A DNA stretch of 64,000 nucleotides from Mya arenaria (GCF_026914265.1 NC_069129.1:20445945-20509944); one strand, 5' to 3'; positions 44,274 through 56,300 are shown, numbered from the stretch's first letter. Numbers and translations: made by a program. Notes: generated from the sequence alone by a model not told the origin.

Positions 44274-45911
44274 TTACAGTTGATACACATGCACATATTC
44301 ACTCTCTCCACCTACGAAAAGACGTCTTTCCTCGGAATCATAGCCAATGGCCACCACGGGAAAATCCAGAGGTTTTGGAAACACGCTTGAAACGTGACTA
44401 CTACGGTAGACCCTGTAAACATTCTTGTTCATCAAACTTGAAACCAGAAGGGAATCTTCCAACACTCGTATGTTCTGTGGCGACTGCAGTAGCTCTGAGT
44501 ATGCGAATAACTCTACAGTTCCATCATTTTTTATTTCAACAATGGAATTATTTCCGGGAACGAATACTGATCCATTGGATTTTTCAACGGTTGAAAAAGA
44601 AACGGAAGAAATGAGCGATTGACCGTTTGCATCTTTAGTTTGCGACAAGCTTTCGCTCACGATTCTGTCTACCTTTCTGTCAAGCGTAAGCTCAGTCAGT
44701 TTTATAGGATTTCCTCCAATGACTTTTAACTTTTGGTTGTAATAATCGACCGTATGATATTTAGTCCCAGTTCGGATTTTGTCTTTCAACCCAAACTTGT
44801 TATCTTGTTCTTGCAGCTGAACAACGTTAATTTGACCATCCAGGTGCAGCACATATACATCCGTGTGTTCCCCGCGACTCATTTGCAGTGGTAAGCCATC
44901 TATTGTCTGTCTTGAGATAACTTTATCTTCCGTAGTGTCAATCAGACGAATATTGTTTTGGTGTTCATCAATTACAAGCATATGAGTTTTATTCAAGCAA
45001 ATAATATCTCTTATTTTGGGCACTTTACTCTTATTTAACGTTTTAACGTTCAGCCTCTTCAACAGAAAAGGCGTTTTTGCAATGTTGATAATAGATGTTT
45101 CTGAAGGTTCCACATTGCCAATACAGTAGCGAGTGATCTGGCTTTTACCAAAGGAAGCATGGACGTAGTCGTCCATTACACGCAACTGAGACTGTGTGGA
45201 ATGCATAAATTGCAACAATTTATTATTCTGCTTTGAAGTTTTGAAACTCTCCACATCTGACAGCCATTGGTCAAGCTGATTAATCGTACTCTCGCATGCT
45301 GCAATAACCGAACCCAAGTAAGCGCTATCTGCTGCTTTCATTTCACCCAGTTGGTTTGTTACAAAACTGATTGTAGTTTCATAGCAACGATTGACATCAT
45401 CTAGGTACGAGAACGCTCGTTGTTTCTCTATCTGCCATTTGTTTTTAAAGTGTGTCATAGATGCACAAAACGAATTGAATTCCTTTTTACTGGTTATCTC
45501 ATTTTTAAACTCAGTGATGTTATTCAAGTCTTTGCAGGCCACATGACCGATATTGAGACATTTCTCACAACATAATTGGTTGTGCGTTCCACAGTAAGAA
45601 ACAATAACATACCCATCATGGATCTGGCAGACCAAAGATGTGTTATCACTGGTCGCGTCGTTTGGATTGTTTTCCCTTTGTTCATCTCTTTTCGGAACCT
45701 CATCCGTTCTACACAATCTATGTTTTCTCATTGGGCGGGTCAAACAGTGAACGTTCAAACATGTTTCACATAGATAGTCATTGCAATCCAAGCAATATCC
45801 TTTTGCCTTAATAGACGTTCCTTCATCAAGACATTGTTCACAAAATAGTTCAGTATCTTCCTCTTTGTCTTCTTTTCCCCCCAGCTCAGATGTGTCCTGA
45901 CACTCCGCCAT
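44274..45911 (-). CDS. B-box, coiled-coil, propeller-like protein 3 (TRIM-like, no RING)
   Basis: One intronless frame gives 545 residues from MAECQ. Two B-box-like zinc domains (CEQC, YCLDC, LCETC, H, H; then CQIH, YCGTH, CCEKC, GHVAC) lie in the first ~125 residues, followed by a helical region with CASMTHFKNKWQIEKQR and the conserved SFGKSQITRYCIGNVEPSET. The C-terminal half is propeller-like and ends VHVYQL. It is closest to the next paralogue in the B-box and helical parts and shares about 0.8 kb of 5' flank with it. Within the C-terminus it has lost a few residues relative to the others (LEDSLLVSSLMNKNVYRVY). Role unknown; an intracellular adaptor or sensor of the TRIM type is the best guess. 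Confidence 0.88.
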   Translation of the reverse strand: MAECQDTSELGGKEDKEEDTELFCEQCLDEGTSIKAKGYCLDCNDYLCETCLNVHCLTRPMRKHRLCRTDEVPKRDEQRENNPNDATSDNTSLVCQIHDGYVIVSYCGTHNQLCCEKCLNIGHVACKDLNNITEFKNEITSKKEFNSFCASMTHFKNKWQIEKQRAFSYLDDVNRCYETTISFVTNQLGEMKAADSAYLGSVIAACESTINQLDQWLSDVESFKTSKQNNKLLQFMHSTQSQLRVMDDYVHASFGKSQITRYCIGNVEPSETSIINIAKTPFLLKRLNVKTLNKSKVPKIRDIICLNKTHMLVIDEHQNNIRLIDTTEDKVISRQTIDGLPLQMSRGEHTDVYVLHLDGQINVVQLQEQDNKFGLKDKIRTGTKYHTVDYYNQKLKVIGGNPIKLTELTLDRKVDRIVSESLSQTKDANGQSLISSVSFSTVEKSNGSVFVPGNNSIVEIKNDGTVELFAYSELLQSPQNIRVLEDSLLVSSLMNKNVYRVYRSSHVSSVFPKPLDFPVVAIGYDSEERRLFVGGESEYVHVYQL

Positions 45912-45929
45912 ATTTGTTTGCCTACTTTT

Positions 45930-46760
45930 TTCCGTGTATAGATTAGAAGAGGTTAAGACAAGTGTAAAGTCATGTGCAATAATTCACCGATAAGAGGTAA
46001 AAATATAAAACGTCTGTGCATTTAAAAAGTCCTTGACATCCGAGTGAAGTGGATATCAAACTATACAGATATAAATACAAACGCTAAAACGTTTATGATA
46101 AATAGTTTAATATTCTAGCGGTATGCATAAGTGACTCGTTATTTATTTTTATGCATTATATTAAGGGTGTATAACAAGGTACACTTGCGTGATTATATTA
46201 AAATATCCTCGTATTTAAACAAACTATTGTATCCTAATGTGGACATTCAAGTATCCATATAATGTTATCAAATCAGTGTTGTTTACATTTACTATTTCGG
46301 CAGACTATGAAAAAAACACAAAGTTATGGAAACGTTATAATAAATACATACTACGCTGTAACCATGTCTTTCATGTAAAATGTGTATGTCGACGAGCACA
46401 AACTACGGATGATATTTCATTATTTTGGCCATTCAATATGTTCCTAAAATTTATTCAAATCAAAAGGCATTGCAAGATAACAATGTTTCGAAAAACAAGT
46501 GCCTGTAAAACTGATATGTTTTGTTTTCCTCAAACAGACAAACACAGTGTTTCTAAAGAATCATTGAGTAAATAAATAATAACTTGACGTTGTGAAAATC
46601 CGAAACAGGAATATGAACGAAATGTTATAGCCGTATAGGGTTTTCCTTAAAAATATTAAGCATTGTACATTTCTCATCTTTTCATATTCTGTGTACGCTA
46701 AGTCTGGATATGTAGCAGGATACAAATAAAATACGATCTTACACTGATATCAACAAATAT
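45930..46760. repeat. Shared 5' flank of units 4 and 5, copy 1
   Basis: The words AATAATTCACCGATAAGAG, TTGACATCCGAGTGAAGTGG, AAGGGTGTATAACAA, TATAATGTTATCAAAT and CCTTAAAAATA-TAAGCATT appear in the same order at 50,890-51,780. A 112-codon frame (46,237-46,575) is not preserved in the second copy, so it is not taken as a gene. The shared flank presumably carries the promoters of B-box genes 3 and 4. Confidence 0.75.
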
Positions 46761-48424
46761 CCTATTTATATTTAAATACACATTAATACAAAAGCATCAC
46801 AATTAATACACACATTATATGAGTAAACGTCTTATATCCTAATCGAAATTATCAAAACAATTGAACCATCCGAGCGTATGTGAATGGATTTAAATCTGAG
46901 GGTTTACGGACAGAGTTTGAGGGAGTCTACTTCTAGTTAAGATTTGAGAGTCTGCTTTGCTCTCGTTTGATAAATAAAAAAAAACACTTGGCAGCTAATA
47001 ATAGTTATTTACAAACAATCAAACTTGCATTATCGGACGTGGTTGGGTTGCTTTTACTTTAAAGGATACAGTTGAAAGTCTGAGAGTGCTACATGTGCTT
47101 ATGTATATATTTAAAGCATTTACCAAACAACTCCGGTAAACGATCTCAGCATTAAGGTTACTTTATATAACTAAGGACAATAACAAGGTTTGCTCTCCGG
47201 TACTACATGATCCCTGCAAACTCCCACCCATATCCCCCTCTGTAATTAGCGGCAATTCGCCAGACGCTCCCTTCCTCTTTTGACAACTCGACCCCGCAAC
47301 CTATTATTGCTAATACTAATACAAGACTCGACTGAGAATTTCAACGTAGCCGCTGATCTGCAACACTATCGCTGAGTAAAATGCCATCTAATTACATATC
47401 GGTGTTTTGATGTTCGAGCGAAAGCAAATTTAAAAATGAAAAGTACACACTTCTTTTGCGGCTAAGTGTATAACGACTAACCGTTACCTCTAACTATTCC
47501 AATATTCATGGAAAATCTTAATGTTTATTCCGAACACTAGGCCAAGTTCTATACTACGCCTCAAGTCGGGTTACGCAGTTCATAAGTGAAATTAAGAAAC
47601 TCTTGTTAGGACTCTTTCAAAAAGTGTTTTGATCATTTTCGTGGAACTAGATAGGTCACAATGTTTGTTTTATTGATAGTTCAAGTTCTTTTGAAGATTT
47701 GTATTTACATTACCGGCTTTGTGACTCCACTCAGATAAGTGATAAAGGGTATTTTGCTTATACCTGTTTTGTATCTTATGCTATGAAATCAACATACGTT
47801 TGACTATTTATTTGGGACAAAATAACAATATTTCAGTCAAATTTAGTCAAATGGATATTTGTACGTTTAATTCACAATAGGTTATCTAAATCTGCAGATA
47901 TTACATTTTGCGGGTTGGTGGTGCGTTGTACAGAGTAATATATACGTTTATTGAAACAAAAAAAAACAGAATATTGTTTGAATATAGCTAATTGCTTTCA
48001 TACATTTTATATTAACAACAAAATTATTGAATGAAAATATCCAAGCACGGGCATGTACATATGAATTCTGGTATAAAAAAAACACAACCGCTTTCTCCAC
48101 AAGCAAATTATATAACACTCGAAGTCACTCCTTTATAACTTCTGCAATAATTGCAAAATTGTGTCACACGCTACGGTTGATACTAATGAATGCAGTTTCA
48201 ATTTACATGAAGCCTTTATTCAGCATCTCATGAGTATCTATCAACTTCATATTTAGTAATACGCTGACCATTTCTGCTAAACTCCTATTAATGTTTATGC
48301 ACATGCACACAAAATGTTGTCAAAGCCGTGAAGCCGGTACTCATAACATGCATACACCATTTAAATCAAAACAAAAAGTTTAAATCTATAATGATAATCA
48401 ATTGATATTTCATATTATCATAAT

Positions 48425-49150
48425 CATTTTCCCTATCGACACAGAGACGCATGTCCTCAGTATCTTAGTTAATGACCATTACATGAAAACGCCGAGGTTC
48501 TGGCAAAACGCTTGATTTATGGCAAGATCTGTAAACTCTGAAAAAAACTATCTTCCCCCAATCGAGTTGGAAACGTTCAAGCACTAACACTTATATTGTT
48601 GCACACTTCTGTTGATAGGCGTGAACATAGTCAATGAGCTATTTTCGCCACCGATGTAAACGTTGCTTCTTCTACTTTTTTTCTCATAAAGAGTCACCTA
48701 AAGAAGCAACCACAGTCAAAAGTCTATAGGCACACTACGTCATCTATCCACTACATGCGTAAATTTATCGAAGTCTTCAGTTGTTAAAAACAGAGATAGT
48801 CGTACTCCTCATACACAAAGTAGTAATTCCTTAGCATAGTAATCAACGTTCAGTAATCGTCTAGCATTAGGCCGAATACTACATGTAGATCGTCTTCAAA
48901 AGACATCCACATAATTAATCTCCTTCAAAGTAAAACATATCCTCTGGATGTTAGTTCTCTGTATGAGTCAATCTCTTCACCTACAGAAACAACACCGTTT
49001 TCAGCATCACAGTCATAAGCAACTACATGTACAAGGCTGTCAATAGGCAGACTGCATTGCTTCTCCTGTATTTATCCTAGTTAACAGTTGATAAAGGAAG
49101 ACATAGACCCGTTCCTTCTCCCTGAGCATCGTACATTTTCTTCTACAGCC
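48425..49150 (-). pseudogene. Decayed terminal modules downstream of B-box gene 4
   Basis: On the minus strand, about 48,545-48,430 reads VYRSCHKSSVLPEP, then MVIN, a stop, DTEDMRLCVDR, which follows the live VYRSGHVSSVLPEPLDFP closely. About 48,878-48,778 reads LNVDYYAKELLLCV before a stop. Another module-like stretch lies at about 49,110-48,990, just below the live gene. All carry stops or shifts. Confidence 0.65.
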
Positions 49151-49156
49151 TACAGT

Positions 49157-50803
49157 CTACAGTTGATAAACAGACACATTATCACTCTCTCCACCTACGA
49201 AAAGACGTCTTTCCTCGGTATCATAGCCAATGGCCACCACGGGAAAATCCAGGGGTTCTGGCAACACGCTTGACACGTGGCCACTACGGTAGACTCTGTA
49301 AACATTCTTGTTCTCTCTACTTGCAACAAGGAGGGAGGAATCTTCCAACACTCGTATGTTCTGTGGCGACTTTAGCAGCTCTGAGTATGCGAATAGTTCT
49401 ACCGTACCATCATTTTTTATTTCAACGATGGAATTATTTCCGGGAACGAATACTGATCCAGTCGATTTGTCGACAGTTGAAAAAGAAACGGAAGAAATGA
49501 GCGACTGTCCGTCTGCATCTTTAGTTTGCGACAAGTCTTTGTTCACGATTCTGTCTAGCTTTCCGTCAAGCGTAAGCTCAGCCAGTTGTAATGGATTCCC
49601 CCCAATGACTTTTAACTTTTGGTTGTAATAATCGATAGAATGATATTGTGTTTCAGTTCGGATTGTTTCGCCGTCTATCAACTTCAACTCGTTATCTTGT
49701 TGCTGTATATGAACACTGTTAATATGACCGCACTGGGTACAATAAAGTATTGATGCATCCTTGTTTTCCCAGCTACTCATTTGCACAGGTGAACCATTTG
49801 CCTCCTGTGTTGAGATAACTTTATCTTCCGTAGTGTCGATCAGACTAAATATGTTGTTGTATTGGTCAACAGCAAGCAAATGTTTGTTGAAGCAAATTAA
49901 ATCGCTATTTATGGTCGAACACATCCAAGTTACGGAAATATTCAATCTCTTCAACAGAAAAGGCGTTTTAGCAATGTTAATTATAGATGTTTCTGATGGT
50001 TCCACATTGCAAATACAGTACCGAGTGATCTGGCTTTTACCAAAGGAAGCATGGACGTAGTCGTCCATTACACGTAACTGAGACTGTGTGGATTGCATGA
50101 ATTGCAACAATTTCTTATTTCGTTTTGTCGTTTTGTAACTCTCCATATCTGACAACCATTGGTCAAGCTGGTTTATCGTACTCTCGCATGCTGAAATTAC
50201 CAAACCCAAATAAGCGCTGTCTGCTGCTTTCATTTCACCCAGTTGGTTTGTTACAAAACTAATTGTAGTTTCATAGCAACGATTTACATAATCGAGGTTC
50301 GACAATGCTCGTTGTTTCTCTAACTGCCATTTGTTTTTAAAGTATGTCATAGACGCACAAAATGAATTGAATTCCTTCCTACTGGTTATCTCATTTGTAA
50401 ATTCAGTGATGTTATTCAAGTCATTGCATGCCACATGGCCGATACTGAGACATTTCTCACAACAGAACTGTTTGTGCGTTCCACAGTAAGAAACAATAAC
50501 ATACCCATCATGAATCTGGCAGACCAAAGATGTGTTATCACTGGGTACATCGTTTGGATGGCTTCCCCTTTGTTTATCTCTTTCTGGAACCTTATCCGTA
50601 CTGCACAATCTATGTTTTCTTGTTGGGCGGGGTAAACAGTGACCGTCAAAACACGTTTCACATAGATAGTCTGTACAATCCAAGCAATAGCCTTTTGCCT
50701 TCACAGACTTTCCTTGATCCTGACATGGTTCACATAGTAGTTCAGTATCTTCCTCTTTCGACTTATTTACCTTTAGCCCAGCTGTGTCCTGACTCTCCGC
50801 CAT
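49157..50803 (-). CDS. B-box, coiled-coil, propeller-like protein 4 (TRIM-like, no RING)
   Basis: One intronless frame gives 548 residues from the MAES start at 50,803, which aligns with MAEC in the paralogues; an in-frame ATG 75 bases upstream would add 25 residues. The domain order is as in the other three: B-box-like zinc domains (CEPC, YCLDC, LCETC; then CQIH, YCGTH, CCEKC, GHVAC), helical region, SFGKSQITRYC and a propeller-like C-terminus. Residues about 405-548 are encoded by a tract identical to B-box gene 2 (49,154-49,591 against 35,605-36,042). The segment just before the tract (about 290-395) is unlike any paralogue here. It is the array's outermost gene. Confidence 0.88.
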   Translation of the reverse strand: MAESQDTAGLKVNKSKEEDTELLCEPCQDQGKSVKAKGYCLDCTDYLCETCFDGHCLPRPTRKHRLCSTDKVPERDKQRGSHPNDVPSDNTSLVCQIHDGYVIVSYCGTHKQFCCEKCLSIGHVACNDLNNITEFTNEITSRKEFNSFCASMTYFKNKWQLEKQRALSNLDYVNRCYETTISFVTNQLGEMKAADSAYLGLVISACESTINQLDQWLSDMESYKTTKRNKKLLQFMQSTQSQLRVMDDYVHASFGKSQITRYCICNVEPSETSIINIAKTPFLLKRLNISVTWMCSTINSDLICFNKHLLAVDQYNNIFSLIDTTEDKVISTQEANGSPVQMSSWENKDASILYCTQCGHINSVHIQQQDNELKLIDGETIRTETQYHSIDYYNQKLKVIGGNPLQLAELTLDGKLDRIVNKDLSQTKDADGQSLISSVSFSTVDKSTGSVFVPGNNSIVEIKNDGTVELFAYSELLKSPQNIRVLEDSSLLVASRENKNVYRVYRSGHVSSVLPEPLDFPVVAIGYDTEERRLFVGGESDNVSVYQL

Positions 50804-50859
50804 AATTGCTCTCCTTCTTCGATTTCCGATTGTATGTATTAGAACAGGTTTACACTTGT

Positions 50860-51780
50860 AGTTTGATATCTGAGCCACCGATTATGTGTACAGCCATGTG
50901 CAATAATTCACCGATAAGAGATTAAATTATACAACGTCTGCGGGTTTAAAAAGTACTTGACATCCGAGTGAAGTGGATTACAAACTATACGGTTCTAGAT
51001 TAAAGCGCCAAAATGTTCATGATAATTTGTTAAATATTCGAGAAGCATGCATCAGTGATCTGATATTTATTTTATATACTATATCTAAGGGTTTATAACA
51101 ATGTACAATTGCGTGATAGGATTAAAATATCCTCGTATATAAAAAAAAATATGGTAGCATAAATATGGACATTTAAGTATCCGTATAATGTTATCAAATT
51201 TGAGTTGTTTTACATTTAATATGTCGGCAGACTTTGACATAACACAACGTTACCTAACCATTATTATAAAACATACGCTGTAACCATGCCTTTCCTGCAA
51301 AATGTTTTACAAAACAATGATAACACTGAACTTGACAAATTAAATTATGTTGACGCACATAGCATGCAGATGATACTAAATGGACGTGCAAATGACATGG
51401 CAAGCCAAATAAACTCGATTATCTTGACACTTGACTATTGTACATATAAAATGTAGATATGGAAAAAATATTTCAAGGGTTTATCTCACCATTCAATACT
51501 TCCCCATATTTTATTCAAACAAAAACAAATTTCTATGGTTGGCAATGATAGGACACGGACGTTTTGTTTTCCCCAGACACACAATGTGTTACTTAAGAAT
51601 CATTGAGTACACAATATTAACTCAACGTTGTGATAATCCGAAACAGGAGCCTGTTATTACGAAGGAAGAGTGCTGTACCAGTTTAATGGTATCCTTAAAA
51701 ATAGTAAGCATTACATTTTTGTCATCTTCCTTTGTCGTTATAATGAATGTACGTCTAGTCTTGACATATAGCACGATTTG
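50860..51780. repeat. Shared 5' flank of units 4 and 5, copy 2
   Basis: Second copy of the flank described for unit 4, with small indels and substitutions throughout. A 159-codon frame at 51,431-51,910 crosses the end of the shared block and has no counterpart in the first copy, so it is not called as a gene. Confidence 0.7.
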
Positions 51781-51789
51781 TTGGTACCT

Positions 51790-54570
51790 AGAATTCAATA
51801 GGAACATTATGTTAACAACGTGGTGGCCCCCATATGTTTCCGTACTATGCACACTTAGTGTATTTTCACGATTATACATTCAAACCCATGATATATGGCA
51901 TTGTTTTTAAAGTGCTTATACATGTATTAAAAGCACTAAAAAAGTTTCCTGAAGTATTTTACCATAGACCTAATAATAACGTTATGCGTGAAAACACACT
52001 CAAAATGATCATACCGACATTTTTCGTTATATATATGCAAACTTATACATTTTCTGATGGTACTTATGTAGAAACCTAACCCGAACAATATTCTATGGAT
52101 CATGCAGTTTATGGATGTGTAACCATTTCTGTGGAATATCTGTTTATTTTACTCTCTTTAAATAACTACTTTTAAAAAAAAAAACATGCCTAAACTATGA
52201 GTCTGTATTATATAATGTAGTAGTGGTCTCTGATATGCTCTGAAGGATCTGATAAGCCCCGCCTACCATCTAGTCGTCAGCGAATAGCTTTCACTGCATT
52301 ATATTCATGTATTTCAAGAATTATAGTGAGTGATGTTAAACTTTTGTACAGAATGAACCAACATGTATTATACAAATCCCGTCTCGGGGCTGACTTACCC
52401 CTTTACATACACAAGGGACTGTTACTTCATATTCTTATTATACATTTCACAGAACATTACACATGTCAGCTTCATGTTTTTATTGCCATTTTTAGGTGTA
52501 ATATAAAACCTAACAATATGCATTGTATGACAAGGAGAGTGATGACAAACACTAACATCATTTTATCACACATAATGATTGCAACTGATAATACAAAAGA
52601 GGTCAGGTACGAAATTGACTTCTAATTACATTGATAATAATGTACTACATCTAAATTCAAAAGCCTCGTACATTAACAAACTAAGATGTTTCATAGTCGA
52701 TTCAAATTCTGTATTAAATACTACTGGCTCAACTCATTTACACATACTTGAGCGTTATCTACAATACCTAGTCATGCACGCGAAGACTGTGAAACAGTGA
52801 CTCCAGCTATTTTATGAGGTGTATAGAATAAAAGCCAATTACACTTTCGAGCTAGAAACTCAGGCTCCACCCAGAAAAGGAGTATAACCATGCTTATTCC
52901 GGTCTTATTCATTACCGACACAATAATAGCACTCGATAATTCTAGTTTTATCATGTAATTTACTTAGTGAAATTTAGCTGAAAATTGATGAAAATGTTCT
53001 ACTTTCTTTTTTAACATGTATGAGTTTCATGGGAGAATCGTTCTTGTAATTCCATAAACAATATGTTTACAAAATAACCGAAATGCGTATGAAGATTAAA
53101 CATATTTATATGGCACTGCATTCCCCGCTTTCCCAAATAAGCCCTCATAATCGTGATATTAGATAAATTAACGAGCTCGGAATTGTCATTGGCTCTTCTT
53201 TCTATACAGCTGCCACTGTTTCGCATTCGTGATATTTGTAATTCACGGTGCATTAAATGCAACGTACATTCCCGAAAAAGCGATACACATCTACTTATTG
53301 ATATATTAACTAAAGATATGTAGGTCCGAACGAAAAACACTTGTACGGATGAAGGGAAAACACAACACGTAGATTGAATGAAAAAAGGGCATTCATTCAC
53401 TATAATGTTTTATAGTTTTATATCGAGAGATCATATCTGGGTAGTGGGTGGATAAAACTATTATATCAGTGTAATGAAGTTTTAAACCGAGAGATACGCT
53501 ACAAATAGTGCATAAATGCACTCATGCAAAGGCTTTGCATGCGGCTTATTCAACCTACTCGTTTCAATGCTTTTAATACTTTAAAGGAGGGTAGCCTAAA
53601 TTTAGACACAGACATTCTAGCATGTGTAATGACTTAATATTTTGAGGTAATAACGTCTAGTCGAAGTTTAAAACCAGTGACACTATTAGAAAATGCACCT
53701 ACGTGCATCCTAAATATAAACATTTCACTAAATTTCTAAGAGTATAAAAAATACATTATATATATTAATTATTTTTTGCTGATTTTTAAACAATGTTAAT
53801 GGACTAAAGGGCATCATTTATTTTTATTTAAACAATATCAAAGGACTGAAGGGCCATATTTTAGTGACCATGCTATGTAACGATAACCTGTGGACGAATC
53901 ACTATGTTGACGCTTTTCCTAGACAGCTTTTCCCATACATAATCAGAATTAGCATATGAATTCCAGCACATGCGTATCGCAAATATACAGTGGATTATGA
54001 TAATATTTTTCATTTTTAAAATAGACAGTGCATGTCAAACTAAAACCTTTTGATAAACATGTGAATATGACATATATTCTTCAAACCCGCACTCTTTCAG
54101 CAATGTTCGTTTTATGGTCGTAATATTTTGGTTCATAAAGATCATTGAAATATCGAATATAAATATTGAATAATCTTTTTTTGCAAAAAGTCATTTTACT
54201 GTCAATGCAAATGAATATCTATTAAGACGTCCATTGAAAATTTCTAATTGAAAGTACAGATATGTTAGATAATCTTCGGTCGCTAATACAAACTTAATTA
54301 ATATACAGTACACCGAGACGCGCCAATTGCTCCATAGTATCTTATTTCTATCGTTATCTATTAACGTTTGAAAAGCAATCTGCATGCTCATCTTTAGAAA
54401 CTAAGTGATGCTTTAAGTCATTTCATAAGTACTTTGTTTCTATCAATACTGCTATTGGAAACAAGTCTCTGCAACACTAAAAAGCGTTATATGTGAATTA
54501 AAATCCCGAGCACATTTAAGCTCCAAAAGGGTTGGAAAAAGGTGAACAAGCCTGGATATGGGAAAGGGAC
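51790..54570. other. Intergenic, no supported gene
   Basis: AT-rich sequence between the B-box array and the beta-tubulin neighbourhood. Frames of 99 and 129 codons (52,326-52,625 plus strand; 53,400-53,011 minus strand) show no recognisable domain. A short repeat near 53,825 (AATATCAAAGGACTGAAGGG) is shared with 18,048. Confidence 0.45.
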
Positions 54571-54572
54571 AC

Positions 54573-54936
54573 TTATAAAGACGCACTTTTGCTCCCAAAT
54601 AAGATTTACCACAATTAATACAATTTTTTTGATGTACCAAAAACGTTGAATAAATGTCAAAAAACAAACAAATAATGGTTCTTGTAAAGGATACTGAGGT
54701 TTGATTTAAAAGAAAGGTGCAAAAAATATGGTCTTTCTACCTTATGAGACTCTTGTAGATCACAGTAAATCTTAAGTTCTCACAAATCAATTAATAAATT
54801 TGCGTTACACGTCTACACTCTTGTTATCAGTTATTCATATTTTCAAGAAATGCATTATTTAGTAGGTAGTTAAAGGTGTATCACTCAAAATTTATGGTTG
54901 TTTTTCTGCATGTATATATTGATTTTAAAGGTGCAC
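54573..54936. mobile_element. MITE-like element, copy 1 of 3
   Basis: Contains AATAAGATTTACCACAATT, GAATAAATGTC, TGGTTCTTGTAAAGGATAC, CTACCTTATGAGAC, ATTATTTAGTAGGTAGTTAAAG and ends TTGATTTTAAAGGTGCAC, in the same order as two further copies. Its termini are the most worn of the three. No coding capacity. Confidence 0.75.
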
Positions 54937-55870
54937 ACACAACTTACGATACACAAACGAACACCACTAAGAACGACAATTGATTGTTCATTGAAAATAC
55001 AACTTGGCTCTTTTTTGAAGTGGGTCTTTTTTATCTGGTCAAAACTTCTCGAAAGTTCTTAAGTAGCTTATTCTTGTTCTTGATTATTTCTAAACAAAAA
55101 CAGATTTCACAGATATCACACAAATTATAACAAATCAAAAATGGTGAGCATGTTTTGAGGGTCTTAAGATTTAAAGAGAAAATTGGGGCCCGTTTAATTA
55201 AAATTATGTAAATTATACAATGCAAACATCAGGGACTAAACCAGTAGCCAAACATTTAACGAAGACCACATCTTAGGCTGTACAGAGACTAAACGAGGGA
55301 CAAACAGCGTCAAAGAACAACACATCCGACTTCACGTGCAACAAAATACCTTTAATAGTAAATGTTGGGGTTATCGCCTTGGTATTGGCACCGAAATAGA
55401 AAATATACTTAACATGTTAAGTAGTATCCAACCTAAAATATGTCCAACACTTATCAACAATATCAACATTCAAAATACGAATATTTCACATTTTGAAGAA
55501 CCAAAGCGTCTGTACTTTTCTTCAATATAGACGGATGGACCTTGCAGAAAACATGAAGAAAAAGTGTTATGACTGACACCTCATTGATAGATGATACGTT
55601 TAAGGTACCAGTTGAAAATAATGAGCAGTTTCTTCCGAGCAGTAAAAATTTAAGAAAAACAGTCAAAATTTTGGTCTTAACCCATTAGAAACTTTCTTTC
55701 TATCCGAACATATCCCATCCATCCGATGCACTAACAGCTCGATGGACGGGGGACTTGATGCATATTCAACACTTACCTATGTCAATGTTACTTGTTAGGA
55801 TAGTTTCAAGAGTGTTATTGTATTTATGTCGTAGGCTTGACTTTCGCTGAATAATATATAAAAAAACACA

Positions 55871-56240
55871 CTTAAAGATGCACTCTTACAAATAAGATTT
55901 ACCACAATTTAAAGAATTGTTTAAATGAACTAAAAAAGATGAATAAATCCCAACATCAATGGTTCTTACGTAGGATACCAAGTTTAGTCTGAAAGAATGG
56001 TGCAGAATGCACGGTAATTCTACCTTATGAGACGACAGTTGCTTATAGTAAAACCTTTAGCATTCACTAATCATTTAATATTTTTGCGTTTTCAGCTATT
56101 AAATACACGGTTACAGTCTTGTTGTCAGTAATTGATATTTATCCATAGATGTATTATTTAGTAAGTAGTTAAAGGTCAGTCACAATAAATGTTTGGTTTA
56201 AATGTGTATGTATTGATTTTGAATAAGAGTGTCTTTTTAA
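55871..56240. mobile_element. MITE-like element, copy 2 of 3, ending just before the beta-tubulin promoter
   Basis: Begins CTTAAAGATGCACTCTTAC and ends AATAAGAGTGTCTTTTTAA, which are inverted versions of each other with a few differences. Its right end lies about 60 bases upstream of the X-box-like site and about 90 bases upstream of the TATA box of the beta-tubulin gene, so it sits at the edge of that promoter. Confidence 0.78.
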
Positions 56241-56300
56241 ATGAGTGTATCCCCAAAATAAAATCATTTCAGACTTTCGCACTGCGCGGTATGTTATTTA

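Larger units (their letters stand above)
41870..46760. repeat. Array unit 4
   Basis: Starts with GAAGCGAGTTTTTAAATTC, ATCGTTGATTGCATTCACAG and GGGACGATGCGAACGTGCAT, and runs through CGACAATCATCGTGGCTAAG, the two GTAGAATAT marker copies (43,360 and 43,910), the decayed modules and a live gene to a 5' flank shared with unit 5. Frames at 42,000-42,530 are within the repeated left part. Confidence 0.75.
47150..51780. repeat. Array unit 5
   Basis: Starts near 47,150 with CAAGGTTTGCTCTCCGG, GCGGCAATTCGCCAGACGCTC and a diverged TCAACGTAGCCGCTGATC word. The GTAATATATACGTTTATTG marker is at about 47,935. Decayed modules, a live gene and the shared 5' flank (50,860-51,780) follow. The period relative to unit 4 is about 5 kb. 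Confidence 0.75.

Noticed and set aside
46237-46575. 112-codon plus-strand frame
   Set aside because: It is not preserved in the second copy of the same flank, so it is probably chance.
25645-50803. RING-type ubiquitin ligase function for the B-box proteins
   Set aside because: No RING pattern of cysteines and histidine precedes the B-boxes in any of the four proteins or in upstream frames I read. The proteins begin just before the first B-box.
51431-51910. 159-codon plus-strand frame
   Set aside because: It straddles the end of the shared 5' flank, has no counterpart in the paralogous flank at 46 kb and no recognisable domain.
53011-53400. 129-codon minus-strand frame
   Set aside because: No domain, no splice context and composition of surrounding AT-rich DNA.
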